Source: Burhinus oedicnemus (taxonomy: Eukaryota > Chordata > Aves > Charadriiformes > Burhinidae). From it: 64,000 bases of DNA. The position numbers and the translations under genes are program-made. The notes beneath the pieces were generated by a model that saw only the letters and a list, made by a program, of their open reading frames with translations, ran no database searches and had not been told where the DNA came from. Each line of letters opens with the position of its first letter. The stretch's first letter is position 1. The stretch is taken from the NCBI GenBank assembly GCA_008921705.1, contig VFFE01007854.1:1790113-1854112 (forward strand). Reading direction: 5' to 3'. Shown piece after piece: positions 1 to 14,300 of the stretch.

Positions 1-1722
1 ATCTTTGACCAAGACCTCTTGTTCTGTCCTTTGTAGACATGTGGTATAAGAGCCCCCAAAGGTGGTTACTTCAGTTAAAATTCATCTTGCAGCTCAATTT
101 TACATAGATAAGATTTAGCAACCTTCAGTGCATCAAACTGTTATGGGGGGGACGGTGGTTAGGCAGACTTCGATGCATCGGCAACACAGAAAAACAGGCC
201 GGGAAGTGAGGAATCAACAGGGCACGTGGTATTTGAGGATGTCAAGTTCTGCTGCTGGCTTGTAATTGCAATATATTCAAAAAGAAGAGAAAAATATTCA
301 GCATCTAATAGTGACTGTTCAATCTGTATGAAACTCCTTCTTCAAGGTTCATACAATCACGTATTTCCAAACAAATTAAACTCCAATGATCTTTCTCTCA
401 TACATTCTTACTAAATAGCTTTGACCGCAAGAGAGTCTAAGGACACTCGTTTGCCTCCATGTGCTAAATACTTTCTCTTAAGCCTGAAACAGTATTCATT
501 CAGAAAGAACAGAGACAATGCAATCCCCCAAACTATTAATTTTTTTATAATTGTAAATTTATAATTTCAATTTTGCATACCCATGGAAGTCTCTCCCTAC
601 AGCATTGTTAGAAATGATTTTTTAAAAGCCTTTGCTTAAAAAAACATGAAAGATTAAGCTTTCATTTTAGTAAAAATCCCCTCAGGCAATAAATAGGTTC
701 TTTTGTCTCTTGGCCCTAGAAAAAAAATTAAAATGGTTTAAATTGCCCATGGTTAAAGTAACTGTTTCTTGCAATTATCAGATAGTAGTGAATAAAAATG
801 AAAATGAAATCATGAAAGAATAAAAACCAGGTAAATGCATATTATGTCTTTCATGAGTTTCTCACGGGTCTTTTGAAGACTCATTTAATCATCTTTCTTG
901 TCTTTTATTTTGATATGATAATTGTTTCCTTTATTTACTTTAATCACCTCTATTTAGTTAATTAATTCTTCACTTTCTTTTCGTTTCACTCACTTAGAAT
1001 ACTTTCCTGTTTTAAAGGCAGGTACCTGTAGTATTTCGTAACATAAGGATTTGGGCTGGGGTAGCTTTTACCTGACTGCAGGTTGTCTGAGACAAACTCC
1101 CTTTTGGTCGGGCCCTGGAAGTTGGCATTTCCCATTAACTGGGAAGGGATTTTGGAGGCAATACCTCAGGTGTAGGTATCGACACTGTAAATTTCTCAAT
1201 TTAGGCAGGATGAATCTCAGCTGAGCATCAGGAACCTTGTCCTCTCCTCCAGAGATTGTCCTTGACACGTCCTGCAAACGGATCGACTAGCAAAGAGCTC
1301 GTGGGGAGGCTGCTATTTCAGTGCCTGCAGAGATTTATGGTTAATTCAGTGGGTGGTGGGAAGGCCTGGAGGTGGATGTGAAGGAGGGACGTACAAGCTC
1401 AGGATCAGAGCATCTGCCTCTAACACTGTCTGACATTTAATTTGCCTCAGTTGACCCACTACGCTAATTTTCAAAAGGAAAATAATGTTTATTCTGATTG
1501 TCCTGGGTGATACAAGGTTGATACAGCACTGTAAAACATTTCCTGATATCAGGAGCTATGAAGGCCCTGATGTTTTTGCAAACTGATATTAAGCAACAAC
1601 AGAAAAATGGTTTGTACCCCCAGGAAGAATATGGAAGTTGGGTTTCAGACACCAGCTTGCTTTTTCATCTTGCCCTTCTCCATCACTGCAGAGATTTTTA
1701 TTGTTTAATGCCGTAACATTAG

Positions 1723-1885
1723 AGTCACAGAATCACATAGGTTGGTAGACACTTCCCAGGATCTCTACTCCAGGCTCCTGCTCGCAGCAGGACCACTCAG
1801 AGCAGGTTGGTGAAGGCCATGTCCAGTCAAGGTTTGAGTATCTCCAAGGAAGGAGATTTCACAGCCTCTGTGAGCTCATTTCAAT
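1723..1885 (-). mobile_element. CR1 LINE 3'-end fragment
   Basis: The + strand reads as the reverse complement of a CR1 3' end: AGAATCACATAGGTTGG, then a run related to CCTGCTC-GCAGCAGGACCA, then AGCAGGTTGGTGAAGGCC and a CACAGCCTCTGTG-like block. The copy is diverged and truncated. It lies inside the large upstream CELF2 intron. Confidence 0.75.
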
Positions 1886-3010
1886 TTTGTTTCTTGAAAT
1901 TCATGCATAAATGTTTTTTTCAATAGCCAGTAGGAAAGCCCTTCTGTGTGCAAATGAAGAGGCGAAACATCTAATTATACATCCAAATTTATCTGCATAA
2001 ACATACACAATATAACTTCTGAGCTTTGGGGGGATAGAATTGCTAAACCAGAAGCTAATTCAGTTTCAGACGTAGGAGCCTTGATTTTCCGTGACATTTT
2101 CATGATTATTTGATTCTCTAAACTATTATTTATTCACACAGTTGAACTAGCTATTCATGCTTCAGTAAAAAAAGCTCTTCAGGTTTATCTGCTGTGTAAA
2201 CCTAGGAAGATATCTTTCTGCAAAAAAATACTGTCAGTGTAGAAAGTAAGACTTTCTTCTTTAACGACCTCTTAAAATCCAGCCCAGCTTTTGCCATATT
2301 ATATCAGAATTCAGCCATTAACTCTTCTGTTGAAAAAAAAGCTCTCCTAAGCACAAAAGTCTAAAAATACTCGTTTTCAGACAGATGCTGACATTGAAGA
2401 ATAACAACCCCAAAAAAGGAAGTCTGTTAAGTATAGAATAAACTGAAAAAGAGAAAAAAAAAATGCTTACAGTGCCTGTCCTGTAAGAATTAATTCATCT
2501 TTTACCCCTGCTAAAAGCAGAGAATTATAACTTATAGTTAGTGTCTGTGGTTCATTATTTTCTCTACCCCCTAATATAGCATGAAGATTGTCTTTGTTAG
2601 TTGAAGGTATTCATGTTGTGAACACAATTGTTGAAATGTTGGAGATTTTATAGAATATACAAGATGCTTCAGCTGTCAAGCAGTGAAGAATGTTCAAATA
2701 ATCATTCTTAGAAGATTCTCTTTTTGTTCACTTCAGTACAATACGTTTTTCTCCAATCAGCGGTGCAAGTCTGCCACCGTGACATTTTGTTAGAGGCCAG
2801 TACACCCACTGAGATAGCTGCGATTTGCTTCCAGGATGATCCAAAAATAACCCTACCAGTAGGTGTGTAGGAAGGTCTGGCAGTTTGCTGAAGAATGAAT
2901 TGAGGTAGATGTTTCATGTTGGAAAAGATCGGTTTAAAATGCAGAATGGCACTCTTCATACTGTAGTACAAATTGATTATTTTTGTACCATTTCATGTGG
3001 AATTAATGCA

Positions 3011-3072
3011 GGTTCCGTTATTGTAAAATCATTTAAAATGAGGTACCATTATTATAAAATCATGTAAAATAA
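3011..3072. repeat. Imperfect 31-bp tandem duplication
   Basis: GGTTCCGTTATTGTAAAATC... and GGTACCATTATTATAAAATC... are adjacent copies of about 31 bp differing at a few positions. It lies in the upstream CELF2 intron. Confidence 0.8.
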
Positions 3073-6000
3073 GCTTTATTAGTTTTGCAGTACATAGGAA
3101 GCTTCCCTACCATAATGTTCATTATTTTTAAGATAAAGACACAGTTGATAAATATAACACGTCTCTTAAATAAAGGTTTATAAATACAGTATACATACAG
3201 TACATGTACCCTGGATGGATGCTTAAACAACTCAAGTGTATGATTTTCAATTCTATATCTAAATCTGCTTACATTATTAGCACCATTGTCTTAGTGCTCT
3301 GAGCACAGAGCAGTCCAATGCCTTAACCCTGGTCTCAGCACCAATTTTTTAAAAGTGTGTGTTTGCAAGGAAGCCATGGAAGAAGCTCTTGCTGTAGCAT
3401 GCCCACCAGGCAGCGCTGTCCCTTGGCTGCCTAGTTCAAGGAGATTTGTGATGGGAGAAGTGTATTTCTGAACTGTTGTGTGTCAGCTGGGCTTACCCAC
3501 ATAGTGTTAAGTTTCTCAGTCTTTGGTTGGGCTCCTAAATAAGTGAATTGATTTTGACTGCTCTTAGTGCCCAGAGATTATGCTGCTTCTTGGAGAGATA
3601 TATTGGTACTCAGCCCATGTGATAATTAGGTCACCCTTAAGCAGGTATCCAAACACAAGTTGGAGCCAAAAATAGGAAAATGGGCATGCATTTTTGACCT
3701 ATATTTGTATTTTTAATAATGCTTCAAAATGTCTTAAATGACTAAAGAAGAAAAGAGTAGGAATTGTGGCTACAAATCTCCCAGAGTCCCAGTACAGTAA
3801 AAGGAGAGGTGAAGGGTGATGAATTCCCACGGGGCCTCCCTGTCTCTCCCTGGTCTCCTCATTTGGAAAAACAAGCCAGGGATAACCTGAAGGATGCCGA
3901 TGGCAGCAGACAGGCCATCAGTTAACTGAAATGACTTGTTTGCAGATTTGTCCCTTAAAATGTAACAGGTGTTTGTATATTCTCCTAGCAAGTTGTGTAC
4001 CAGTTCAGCCTGAAGGGTCTTAGGGAAGTTCAGTTGCTGAATGACTGGGCAGAACCTGTCCATGAAGAAGCGTGAGGCTGCCCAACAACTGCAGAAAGAG
4101 ACGTTTTGCAAAAGGTCATTGTCTCTTTTTTAGAATCAGCATTATCAATTTATGAATTTTTGGCACAGAAATCTCCGACTGTTCCCTCAGAATTGCATAA
4201 ATACTGAAGTTGTATAGGGAAGGACAGAAACACATGCATATTTTCCAGTGGAGCACTGTGCTAGTTAATTCTTTGGGGTTTTTTGGGTTTTTTTTAGGAA
4301 ACTGTACAGTACTAAACCATGGATTAGTAGGATCTAATTCAACAGGAGACATGTTTGTTTTTTAAACATTAGTACATTATCATTTTCCTAAAGTATTAAA
4401 TCCATTGCCTTAGCACATTTCAGGATTTACTTTGCTTGCAGTATACAAATAATGCTTTGTAATACATTGTATTTTGAAAGTGTCTCTCTACCCCGCTCAA
4501 TCTCTATTTCAAGCCACAAGAATCCCAGTTTGTAAAAAAAGCTATTTTTCTTTCTGTTGGAAGTAGGATTTCAAGTTCTTCGAGGGTTGTTTTCTGCTAA
4601 AGAAACATGATACTATCAGCTTGATAACAGGTAGATATGTAGATATGTGAGCTTATATGCTATATATCTTACAAGAAGTTCCAGGCCCAGAAAATGCTGG
4701 AGTTTGTAATATTCAAGAAATAATCTAAATCTTAACAAAACTCATGGACTTGAAGGAGCTTTTAACTATTTAAGGTTCACTACTGCCAGCACTGCTCCTT
4801 CAGCCCTGGTGAATTGTGCACGTGTCCATGGATACTCATAGTCTGTTTTCCTAAGGCAGGATCAATTGTGGAACATAATGGGAGTTAGAGTTTATGAATC
4901 TCTTTAACCTAATTCTTTCAGCATTGTCTGGAAAGAGCTGATTGGTTGAATATGGGGCCGCTGATTTATTTTATGACTTGGCCAAGCAAAAGTATCTCCA
5001 GCAACGGCATGAGCTTAAAAGCAAATAAAGTAAACCCTTGACTGGCTTTGCTGTTCGTGGAGCAAAAATGTGCGATATGAACAAAAAGAACCAGTGCCTC
5101 ATTGAACTACATATGGTTGTGCAAATGGTCTGCAAAGGACCTGGCTGAGTAATTTTACATGAGACAGGATAATCCTGGAGTTCTGCGGCTTACAGAGGTG
5201 ACTGACTGTATCTTGTGCTGTGCCATCACAGTGAGGTTGTGCTTGCACACCCCACTAACAATCCCTTCTTCCATGGAAATTATTATTCATGCGCTTTCTG
5301 GATTCATAGCTCCTTTACCTACAGACTCAAATTTTGAAGATATGGTTTGTCTCATCTCTCTTCTAAAATGCCATGGATAGGACTCCTAAGTGTCTGAAGT
5401 AAACACATCTTTTAGGCACATCTTGCAGCAACGGAAAGACAAACACCTCTAAGGACTGTTTACCTGACCTTAAGACAGATGTGTTAGAGAGGTGAAAATG
5501 AAGATGAATCAGGCCGTCCTCTCCCATGTACTAGAACTGCCGTACAAGCGTGTGATTAGCACTCTTGCAACAAAAACATTGCTTGCCTTGAACTCTACTG
5601 ACACTCTTTTTTAATGGAGAGATGCTACTTCTTGTTGTTTGTTACTGCTTAGTGGTGAAAGTATGTCAAAGATGTTGCAGGCACACGGGGGGGTATTGTG
5701 GAGGAACCTGTACTCCAGGCGGCAGACCCTGGCCTCAAGTAGAGCCTTATTGATTCTAGATCAGAAGTTCTTTGGAAAGTGATTTAGAAGTGGCTGTAAG
5801 CTGAAGTGGCTCCACATGGAGGTCATTTCAGCATCGGGGCACGAGTCCCTGAACAATAGCTCGCTCCAAATAGTGTGAGGTAGCAATAATAAACGTGAGA
5901 GCACAGCTGGAAGTTCCCTGCAGAAGTGCTAATGCTCTGGTTTTGATGTGAACTCAGTGGTGCTTTGGTGAACACAGGCCACAGCCCTTGGCCCCACAAA

Positions 6001-9000
6001 GTAAAAGACAGTCATAAGTGCTCAGTAATTATTCTTTGTTTTCTTCATATTGTGGGGTTTCAATGTGGTTTGATTTCAGTTTGAGTTACAGCTGGAAATA
6101 TCTAATGGGCAGCTATGAAGTTTAACCCAAGCCAGTCCACTTTGCCCTATTATTCTCTTCTCCAGCCTCTCTTTAAAGTACTTCCCACCGAAAACCAAAA
6201 GCGATTTATCGTTGTGGTCTGCTGGGGAGAACACATGGTATGTTGCAGGCACAGTGCTGAAACAGGATATATGACTCATACTTTACACTAGAGGTGGATG
6301 GTCTTCACTGAGCAAGACATTTCAACAAAACAGAAGCATCAGTGTGGAACTGGCCCAGAATATTAACTTGCTTTTTACTCTCTCTCTCCATCTTCATAAT
6401 CTCATGGGAAAACGAACCCTTAAACACAATAGCCTAGATTCACAAAGATACGCCCAATCAATAAACCCTTGTTTCCTAAAATACCTTCTCTTGGATAAAT
6501 AGTTTTGGAGGAAACTTATGGAACAAAAGACAAGAAAACTACAAAAATAGCTAGCTGATAGGTTTGTCTGCCATACCTGTAGTACCTTTGTGTGCTCTGT
6601 TTTGTCCTCCTTCTTTGCACTGCTGTGGAAGGTCCTAGGTGTACACAGTGTAATTTCAAGATAATCAGAAATGTCAAGTTAGGCTTTAATATAAATGACA
6701 TAAGTGATTAAGGTAAGTGACCCTGATTTTCACTTGTCCCAAGCTCACAGAGCTTCCTTAGCTCTCAAATACCCATGCACTACTGAAGAGTATGGATTTA
6801 TGAGTCTAAAGGTAGTCGCCAGTTCTTGAAGACCTTGGCTGCTTCTGAATTCGCAAAGAGTTTAAATGAATTGGTTCACCTCTCTATGTTTTCTTTTTTT
6901 CCTGGTATAAGTGAATGTACTCAAAGGACTTTGTAAAATATAAAGCTGTTTTCAGAAAGCCAGCTTCAGCCAAAAGGATCACCATGGGGAAAGATTGTCC
7001 TCTCCCTCTCTGTCTTGCTTAGTCTCATTTGCACGTGCATGCACACAGACACATGGAAGCAACCAGATGTTGAGTGGACGCTGCTCTCCCTTCCTCCTTT
7101 CCTCACTGGTGCTTCTCTTCCCTGTACCCTGAGAAGACATGGACAATCTTTTGCAGGAATTGTTCACCTGTGAGTAATGAAGAAATAGAGGGACACCGTC
7201 TTCTTTGAGAAAGGCTGTGATATTAGTATGTGTCTTTCTATACTGTCATTCTTGTTTCCCCCTGACTCTTTCTTGCTCTCTTGCTTTTCTGGTGCTCTTT
7301 CCCTGGAGTGTGTCTGTCACTTTTCTTTTATTCTATCCAAGCACAGGCAGAGCACTTACACTTACCAGAATCTTCCTTTTTGACATGTCAGACAGCACTT
7401 CCAACATACCAGAAAATGAGCAAGTTTTTACTTCTCTCTCTCCCCAAATGGTAGTGTGTTTGTCAGAGTACCTTACGGAGAATTAACCTGCCCAGACTAG
7501 GAAAATCCACCTCTCCTTTGCCAAAAATTGCCCCAAGAAGCAGAACTGGTGCATGCTGGTGCTATGTTAGCGACAGGGAGACCACCGGTTTGTGCAAGGG
7601 TGAATGCTTGGATTGCCTGGAGATCACTGTAAAGGGCAGACAATTTAATGCCAATCACACGTGCTAGTTAGATTAGAATACTGATGAGCCCTTTTGAAAG
7701 GCCAACTGCATCTTTCAGCAAAAATATTAAAATGCCCCCCTTTCCCCACCTCCCCCCCAAGATTCTCCACAAGAATAAATTAAAACTTGGAGGTGTGGTT
7801 ATTATCACAGAATAATTAGACCCCATGGGATTAGAGACACTCAACGTTTGTTAATGCCCCTGGGTTGTGATTATCTAATAATGATGATGCCTCTGTCATC
7901 GCTTAATTATTCTTCCCCTTTAAAATGTTCCTTATGCAGTCAGAGCCCGTAGAGTGTGCTCATTTCAGACTGAAACGCAACTGCAAATTCCTGAGAGCAA
8001 TGTCACATGGGTGGTGTGATTGACTTACCCACTTCTCCCCCACGCCCGTGTTTATAATCCTCGTTCTGTAGCTCCATCATTACTATACTTGAATCGCATC
8101 TCTTTTCCGTAGGAGACATTTAATTTGCGTGTTTAGGAGAAAGGTTTTTGGCCTCCATCCTTTTAAAACAACCAGTTATTGTTAGTGCTACATAAAGAGA
8201 ATACACCTTACTCAATTGACCTTAAACATGTAAGATCAGATCTGGCCAGAATCCCACATAACACCAGCTCGATGGTCCAGATCCCCTGCTACATAAGAAC
8301 CTCCTACAGTTGGATACCTTTATTCTCTGTTTAAGAGAGTACCAATACCAAAATATGGTATTGTAAATCAGACCAAAGTTGGAAGCTTTGCATAGACTTT
8401 GTCCAACACAACTAAACTTTGTCTGGTATCTTTAGACTTTCACTCAGGCCAGCAGGTGTTCGTCTTGTTTAGATACAGTTTGCAACACATTGTTCCAAAC
8501 TTCATTGGTTTTTGCAACTAAAGATTAGAAAGAAAACAGAGAACGCAGCCTTAATCTGATTATCCTTAAATCCAGTGTTGTCTCTTAGCTTTATTATCCC
8601 TCTTATACTAACAAAGGGACAAAGGAATTTCCTGTTTACCCAGGAGATTTTGGGTAGTAAACAAAGATTTTAAATTCAACTTGCTAATATTAGAGATTTC
8701 TGCTTTGGGTTTAATATTTCTTTTCCTTTTGTCCCCAACTCATAATATTTTTTCTACATCACTGACTGGAGAGAGCTAAGAGGTATTAAAATAATTTTGA
8801 TTTTCTTTTCTTACTGCATTTACTTTCTTTGCATAATTTCTTTATATCCTTTCTTTTCATTCTTCTACTACGATTTTATTTTCTGTTGTACATTGCTAAA
8901 TCTAAAGGAAACTAAGAGGAATCTAAAATCCCAGGGAGTCATCCAAGGTCAGGACCTCCTTTTGTTAGATGTAGGTCTACCCCTGGAAATTTTACACACA

Positions 9001-9209
9001 AAGTAGTTGTGGCAGACAAGAATCAGAAGCACAGCCAGAGTTAAGTGGCATATTCGGTGTCAACCTCTGTTCCTCTAAACAGACCCAAGAACAGAAGCCA
9101 GATCTCCTGTTCAGTTTTCTGCCAACACGTCTTCATTCTTCAGCTTTCTTTCATTCTGCCTCGGTGTTACCTGACTTTTTCTACTCTGCCGCTACCCTGT
9201 TCTACTTCT

Positions 9210-10000
9210 CATAGGTTCATAGAACAATCAAGGTTGGAAGGTCCCTCAGGAGGTCTGTAGTCCAAGCCCCTGCTCAAAGCAGGGTCAGGTGTGAGATGAG
9301 ATCAGGTTGCTCAAGGCTTGATGCAGTCAAGTCTTGAAAATCTTCAAGAACATGGACTGGGCAATCTGGGTAATCTGTTCCAGTGCTTGATAATCCTCAC
9401 GGTACAAATGTTTTTACGTATATCTGGCCTGAACCTCTCTTCTTTCAGTTTACCTCTCATCCACCAACCATACACTACTGCTCTATCTAGCTGATGACCT
9501 CTTCATAAGTACTGGGAGGCTGCTTTGGGTCCACCTGAAGCCATATCTCCTCCAGCCTGAACAAGCCCACCTTGTTACAGAATGAGTGCTCCAGCCCCTG
9601 ACCATCTTGCTGGTCTTCCACTTAGCTCCCTCCAGCTGATCAATGTTTTCCTTACAATGAGACACCCAAACCTGGATGTAGTATTTAGATGTGATCTAAC
9701 AAGTGCTGAATAAAGAGGAAAAATCACCTGGGTTTCCTGGCTCTTCTCATGTTCCAACAGCCCAGGATGCTGTTGGCTTTCTTTGCTGCCAGGGCATGCT
9801 GCTGGCTCATGGTCAGCTTGCACCAGGACACCCCCCAGGTCCTTTTCAGCAGAGCTCCTCCCCAGCCCATCCATCCCCAGCCTGTGTTACTGAAAGGGAT
9901 TATTCCTTCCCAGGTGCAGGACTTTGCATCTGTTCTCGTTAAATTTCATAAGGTTCCTGTTGGCCAGCTCTGCCCGTCTGCATCCCTCTGAATGGCAGCC
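9210..10000 (-). mobile_element. CR1 LINE fragment, about 0.8 kb
   Basis: This is a continuous match in order to the reverse complement of CR1: CATAGAACAATCAAGGTTGG at the 3' end, CCCCTGCTCAAAGCAGGGTC, TCTCCTCCAGCCTGAACAAG, CCCAGGATGCTGTTGGCTTT, and finally GTGCAGGACTTTGCATCTG near 9.9 kb. It covers the 3' UTR and the end of the reverse-transcriptase region. Stops and indels break all frames, so the several short open frames here are not genes. Confidence 0.9.
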
Positions 10001-11314
10001 GTTTAGTCAGGAGCAGATTAAGTCAGATCTATTTTACCTAGTCCTTGGAGTCAGTGAGCTCAGGAAGGCAGCAGAAAATCAGAAATACACCCAAATTCAG
10101 TACTACTATTTCTTGCAGAAAGAGGATTCTGGACTGAGACAACCACCAATACAGATTTGACAGGAGTCTCTCCCAAAAGAGAACATGTCTCCTCTGCAAA
10201 CTACTCATGCTTAAAGTCATAGAGATACTGAACCTTAAATTTGTGGGTAATATTGATCCCTGGTGCACTACTATATCGTCTTAACCGGAGCAAAATAAGT
10301 ACTTTGAACACTGAGTTATTTAAACTCTCCATTAAGTAAAACAACAAGAACAAAGTTGTGGTTCACAGCTGAGCGGTGTGGTTTGCTTTTTAACATATGC
10401 ACGTCCTCTACAACTGACTAAGCAGGATGTGACCAGAACACAGATAAGGAGGTATCAAAGTAAACCTTGAGCTTCCCATCGCGCCGTGCGTTAGGTAGTG
10501 ACAGGCAATGTGGACTGTAACCGAGAGCTGCCTAAAGGAAAGCCGTCGGCAGGGCTGACACAGTTACCGTTGCGAATCGCTGTGTGGAAAGCCCCAGCGT
10601 AGTTAAGCCGCTCTTGGAGCTGCCCTGAAGCCCTGCAGCACCAGAAAGCTGGTTCTGCTCCAGAAACATTAGCTGCTGTCTTCACATGGATGGGGTGGGT
10701 GAAGGTCTACAGCAACCCTCCATGCAGGCAAAGAGCTAAAGCCGCCCTTGATTTTCTTTGCCCGTTCTCTCCTTTAGTCCTGCCCTGAAACCAAAATAAT
10801 GTTTCCAAAAAGAAACTTCGCTTAAAATCTTTTAAATGCCTCTTTGATAATCTTACTACCTTAGTCCCAGGCTTGCAGTGTGACTGTGTGCCATCTCCAG
10901 ACACTCCATCTGCCAGTGTTGGAAGAGGAGGAAGGGAACAGGACAAGGCGAAGAGGAGTGTAGAGAGTGCACAGCCTTTGTATCACTACCCATAGAATAG
11001 TGCCAAGTTAGTATATATAGTATGGAGTTTCCAAGAGACTCCTTTTTTACTGTGGTATATGACTTTGCTGAGAAGTCACTGGAGTTTGTTATTACTTAGA
11101 CTTTTACCAAAAAAATTAAGGAAAGAATGGGGTCAACTACAGACTGCAAACCATCTCTCTGCTAAATCATAGCGGTACGTGTGTGATTTGAATAGGTCAT
11201 TTTATCCGGAGCAACAGTGAGAGGGAGTGTTTATCTAGTACTTTGTTCCACCACCGAGTGCTCAGGCAGCCTCCCTGGACTCTCCAGTTGACCTCCTCTG
11301 TTGGGGAAGAGGAT

Positions 11315-11390
11315 TTGTTTTATAAATTGGCCCTGAGACATGAGAGGGGTGGGATTTGCCCAAGGCTGCACTGCGTAGGTCGGTGGTTTT
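11315..11390 (-). mobile_element. MIR-like CORE-SINE relic
   Basis: The order TTTTATAAATTGGCCCTGAG, GGGATTTGCCCAAGGCTGCA and GTAGGTCGGTGG follows the reverse complement of the conserved MIR segment (TTTACAGATGAGG, CTTGCCCAAGGTCAC, AGTGG). It is highly diverged, so alignment against the consensus is needed to confirm it. Confidence 0.45.
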
Positions 11391-14300
11391 CTTAGTTCAG
11401 TATGCCTAGAAGCCCTATCAAGGGCACTCCTTGGTCTTAGGCGTAGGAAGTAAATAGGCATGACAAGAATGTGCCTGTGCCTCCAAGCCAGAGAGACAAG
11501 CCAGCAACTGGGAAGAAGAATTAGCCTGTCTTGCAGCAAAAAACCATAGCAAGTGGTTTGTCCGGGGCAGCACAAGAAGTTTGAGGTAGAACTGGGAAAG
11601 GCATCAATAGCGTCTAGTAGTTTAGGTCATCCTACGTGCTTTTGTGCAAGGCCTTTGTGTCACCCACACTGTGTAAGTCCCTGCTGTCTAGCTCCTTTCT
11701 CTGACAGGGTGTGCTTTGCAGAATAGTGCACATCCTCCGCAGATTTGCTCAGAATTGCCCAGCATCAGACAATTCTCTGAGCCCGAGATTTGATTGCGGT
11801 GCTTACGTTCAGACTCCTGAGTTTGCATGGTTTGGCATTGGTTCTGCGCGCAGGATGAAAGCAGATCCCTCGCTTTCAGATCACGGGCTTGTAACATGAC
11901 GTGTGGCTGACAGGAACATACTACAACACATTTCCTCTCTGAATGGTCTACATCTACTTTGAGTTCTGGAAACTACTGCCTGGAAACAGGGGCATTTCCA
12001 GAGGATGATTCAGCCCACCCTGAGACAGAAATCTAAAGGTAGGCTGTTTGAGTTGGAGGTCTCTTAACCTCAGAGGCAGTCCAAAAGAATGGTTTTTACT
12101 AGACTAGCTTAAACTAACAATGAGGCTGCCAAAGGTGGGGAAATTAATCCCATCCACAGTGTGCACAGCAAAGCCAAAGAAATATTTACACATCGTTGCC
12201 TTTCCTAGATGTTGTTATCCTGAATCTAGTTTTCCAGCTGATGTAAATCCAGATGATGTAAATCATCATGACTCTATGGACATAAGCTAGCCAAAAGAAT
12301 GGCCAAAGGTTTCTATGCTAGTACCAGTTGTTTTTCTAGGTTGGCATAGTTTTTTAGGAATTGTGCTGAAACGTTATTTAAATTTAAAAGGAAATGGCTT
12401 ATTGCTAGTTTAGATTTCTATTAAAAAAATCTCTGACCTAAAAGGTGCTGTAACCTTTTACAGGCAAAAATAAATGTGTTGAGGAGAATAGTTGAAAACG
12501 CCAGCTCCTTCCAGCCTTAAAAATCTCTATGAATGCAACATTACTAGTTAAACACAGATATCTATACTGTGTCGAACAACTCCAAATGAAAATGTGCTCT
12601 GTGTATCAAAGAGAGCTCTGTTAAAGAGTGTAGTAACCAAAGGCCAAGGCTCTTTGTTCATAATGAAGCTGACCACAAAAATTTCATCAATTAAATGGAG
12701 GAAGCACAAGATCAAATGGCTGGGGAGGGGAGTCATTTGGGGGGATGTTGGGGGAACGCTGCAGCCATGCCATTTCACAGCTTCTTAATAATATTAATTT
12801 GTATTATTTGAAATTTTCTGGATGTTTATTAGAGTGGAGTTGAGCTTGGAAGAGAGGAGGAAGGTTGTGAGACTGACAGAAGTGTGGGAATAGAGGGGTC
12901 AGTGAAGAAGAAACAGTGAGGTCTCTAATAGTAAAATAAACATTTTTAACCTTCTCACCTTTCATGGTTGGAGATGCTAAAGTGTTCTGTAAAGTCTCTG
13001 TATGTGGCCTGGATGGAGAAGGCAACAGGTGACCAGCATGCAGTGTGCCCACAGGAAACCGAGCAGATTGTTCTACAGGTTACAGGACAACTCTTCACTC
13101 TTACAAGTCTAAACTGACCTCTTTATCCAATGCTGTGATATTATTTTCACATATTAATGGATTTTTAAGGTCAGTAGGGAACATGATGAACATCTTGTCT
13201 GAACTCTTGCAACAGCAGCCAAAGGATTCAACCCTGTAACTCCTGCCAATAGTCTCTAATTGAGCAGCAGCCTCTTTGAGAAAGTTGTCGACTGATGTTA
13301 GAGAGGAAGAAGTTCCTTTGAGTAGACAAAATCTTATCTGTCATGTTCTGATGTTTATCCAGGGCTTAACATTGTGAGGGCACGATCGGTGCAGCTGGTA
13401 AAAATCAGCTCTGTTCTTCACCAACTATTGTATATTCAGCCAGTATTCATCAGGCTGGAGCTCTGGCCTGCTGAATCTCTCCCCCTAGCTTCAGGATTAG
13501 CTAACTTGCTTAATGCTGCCCCAGAAACATACTGAGTCCCTGACATATATAGGTTTTAAGGGGGAGAGGATAAAATTCCCAGTATAAAGAGAAAAATAAT
13601 ACACCCAACGTTATGAATACAGGGTGTGCCATACAGAGTGACACCAGAAACCCAGGCCATTTGCACTTTTTTGTGTGTTTTGATTTTCCTCACTGTTGCA
13701 CCGAATGCTGGTGCACAAGGAGGGCAATTCCTAGCAGCCCTGCAGCTCCGTACATCAAGCTGTCTAAGTACCCGCAGACAGATGCCTACTGTTTATTAAG
13801 CAGCATGATGAAGTGATTTGATTCAGAGCAGCAATGTTCTGGTGTGGAGGATGGAGGGAGTTGTGAAATGTTTTCTGTTAATTTATTTGGTGGCGGGTGA
13901 ACCTGGTAAAAAACAATTTATAAATTCTGTAGGTATACAATCTGTTTTTGTCATCTGGACATCTCAAAGGCATAAATATAGAATAACGCTATTCCGACAG
14001 CGAGTTATACTTCCTTTGCCATTACTCTGAGCAGTTGTGGAGCCCAAGAGCTTTGCTGACATGAGAGAGCTATACAGGTTCCCCCAGAGTAGTGGAGTCA
14101 TCTACCATTACCACAAAGCACGTGATTCTCTTTTTTTCCCTTTGGTTCATTATATGTTACGATGTTTGGGTTGAAAGAAACTAGAAAAGGACAAAGGACA
14201 GGAGACGCATAGTCCTTGTCTTTAGGTGGATTTCAGCGTATTCTGGGAGCACATGAGGTTAAAACTTTCAGCTTGCCTAAGCCTCCACACGTCTTGTAGG

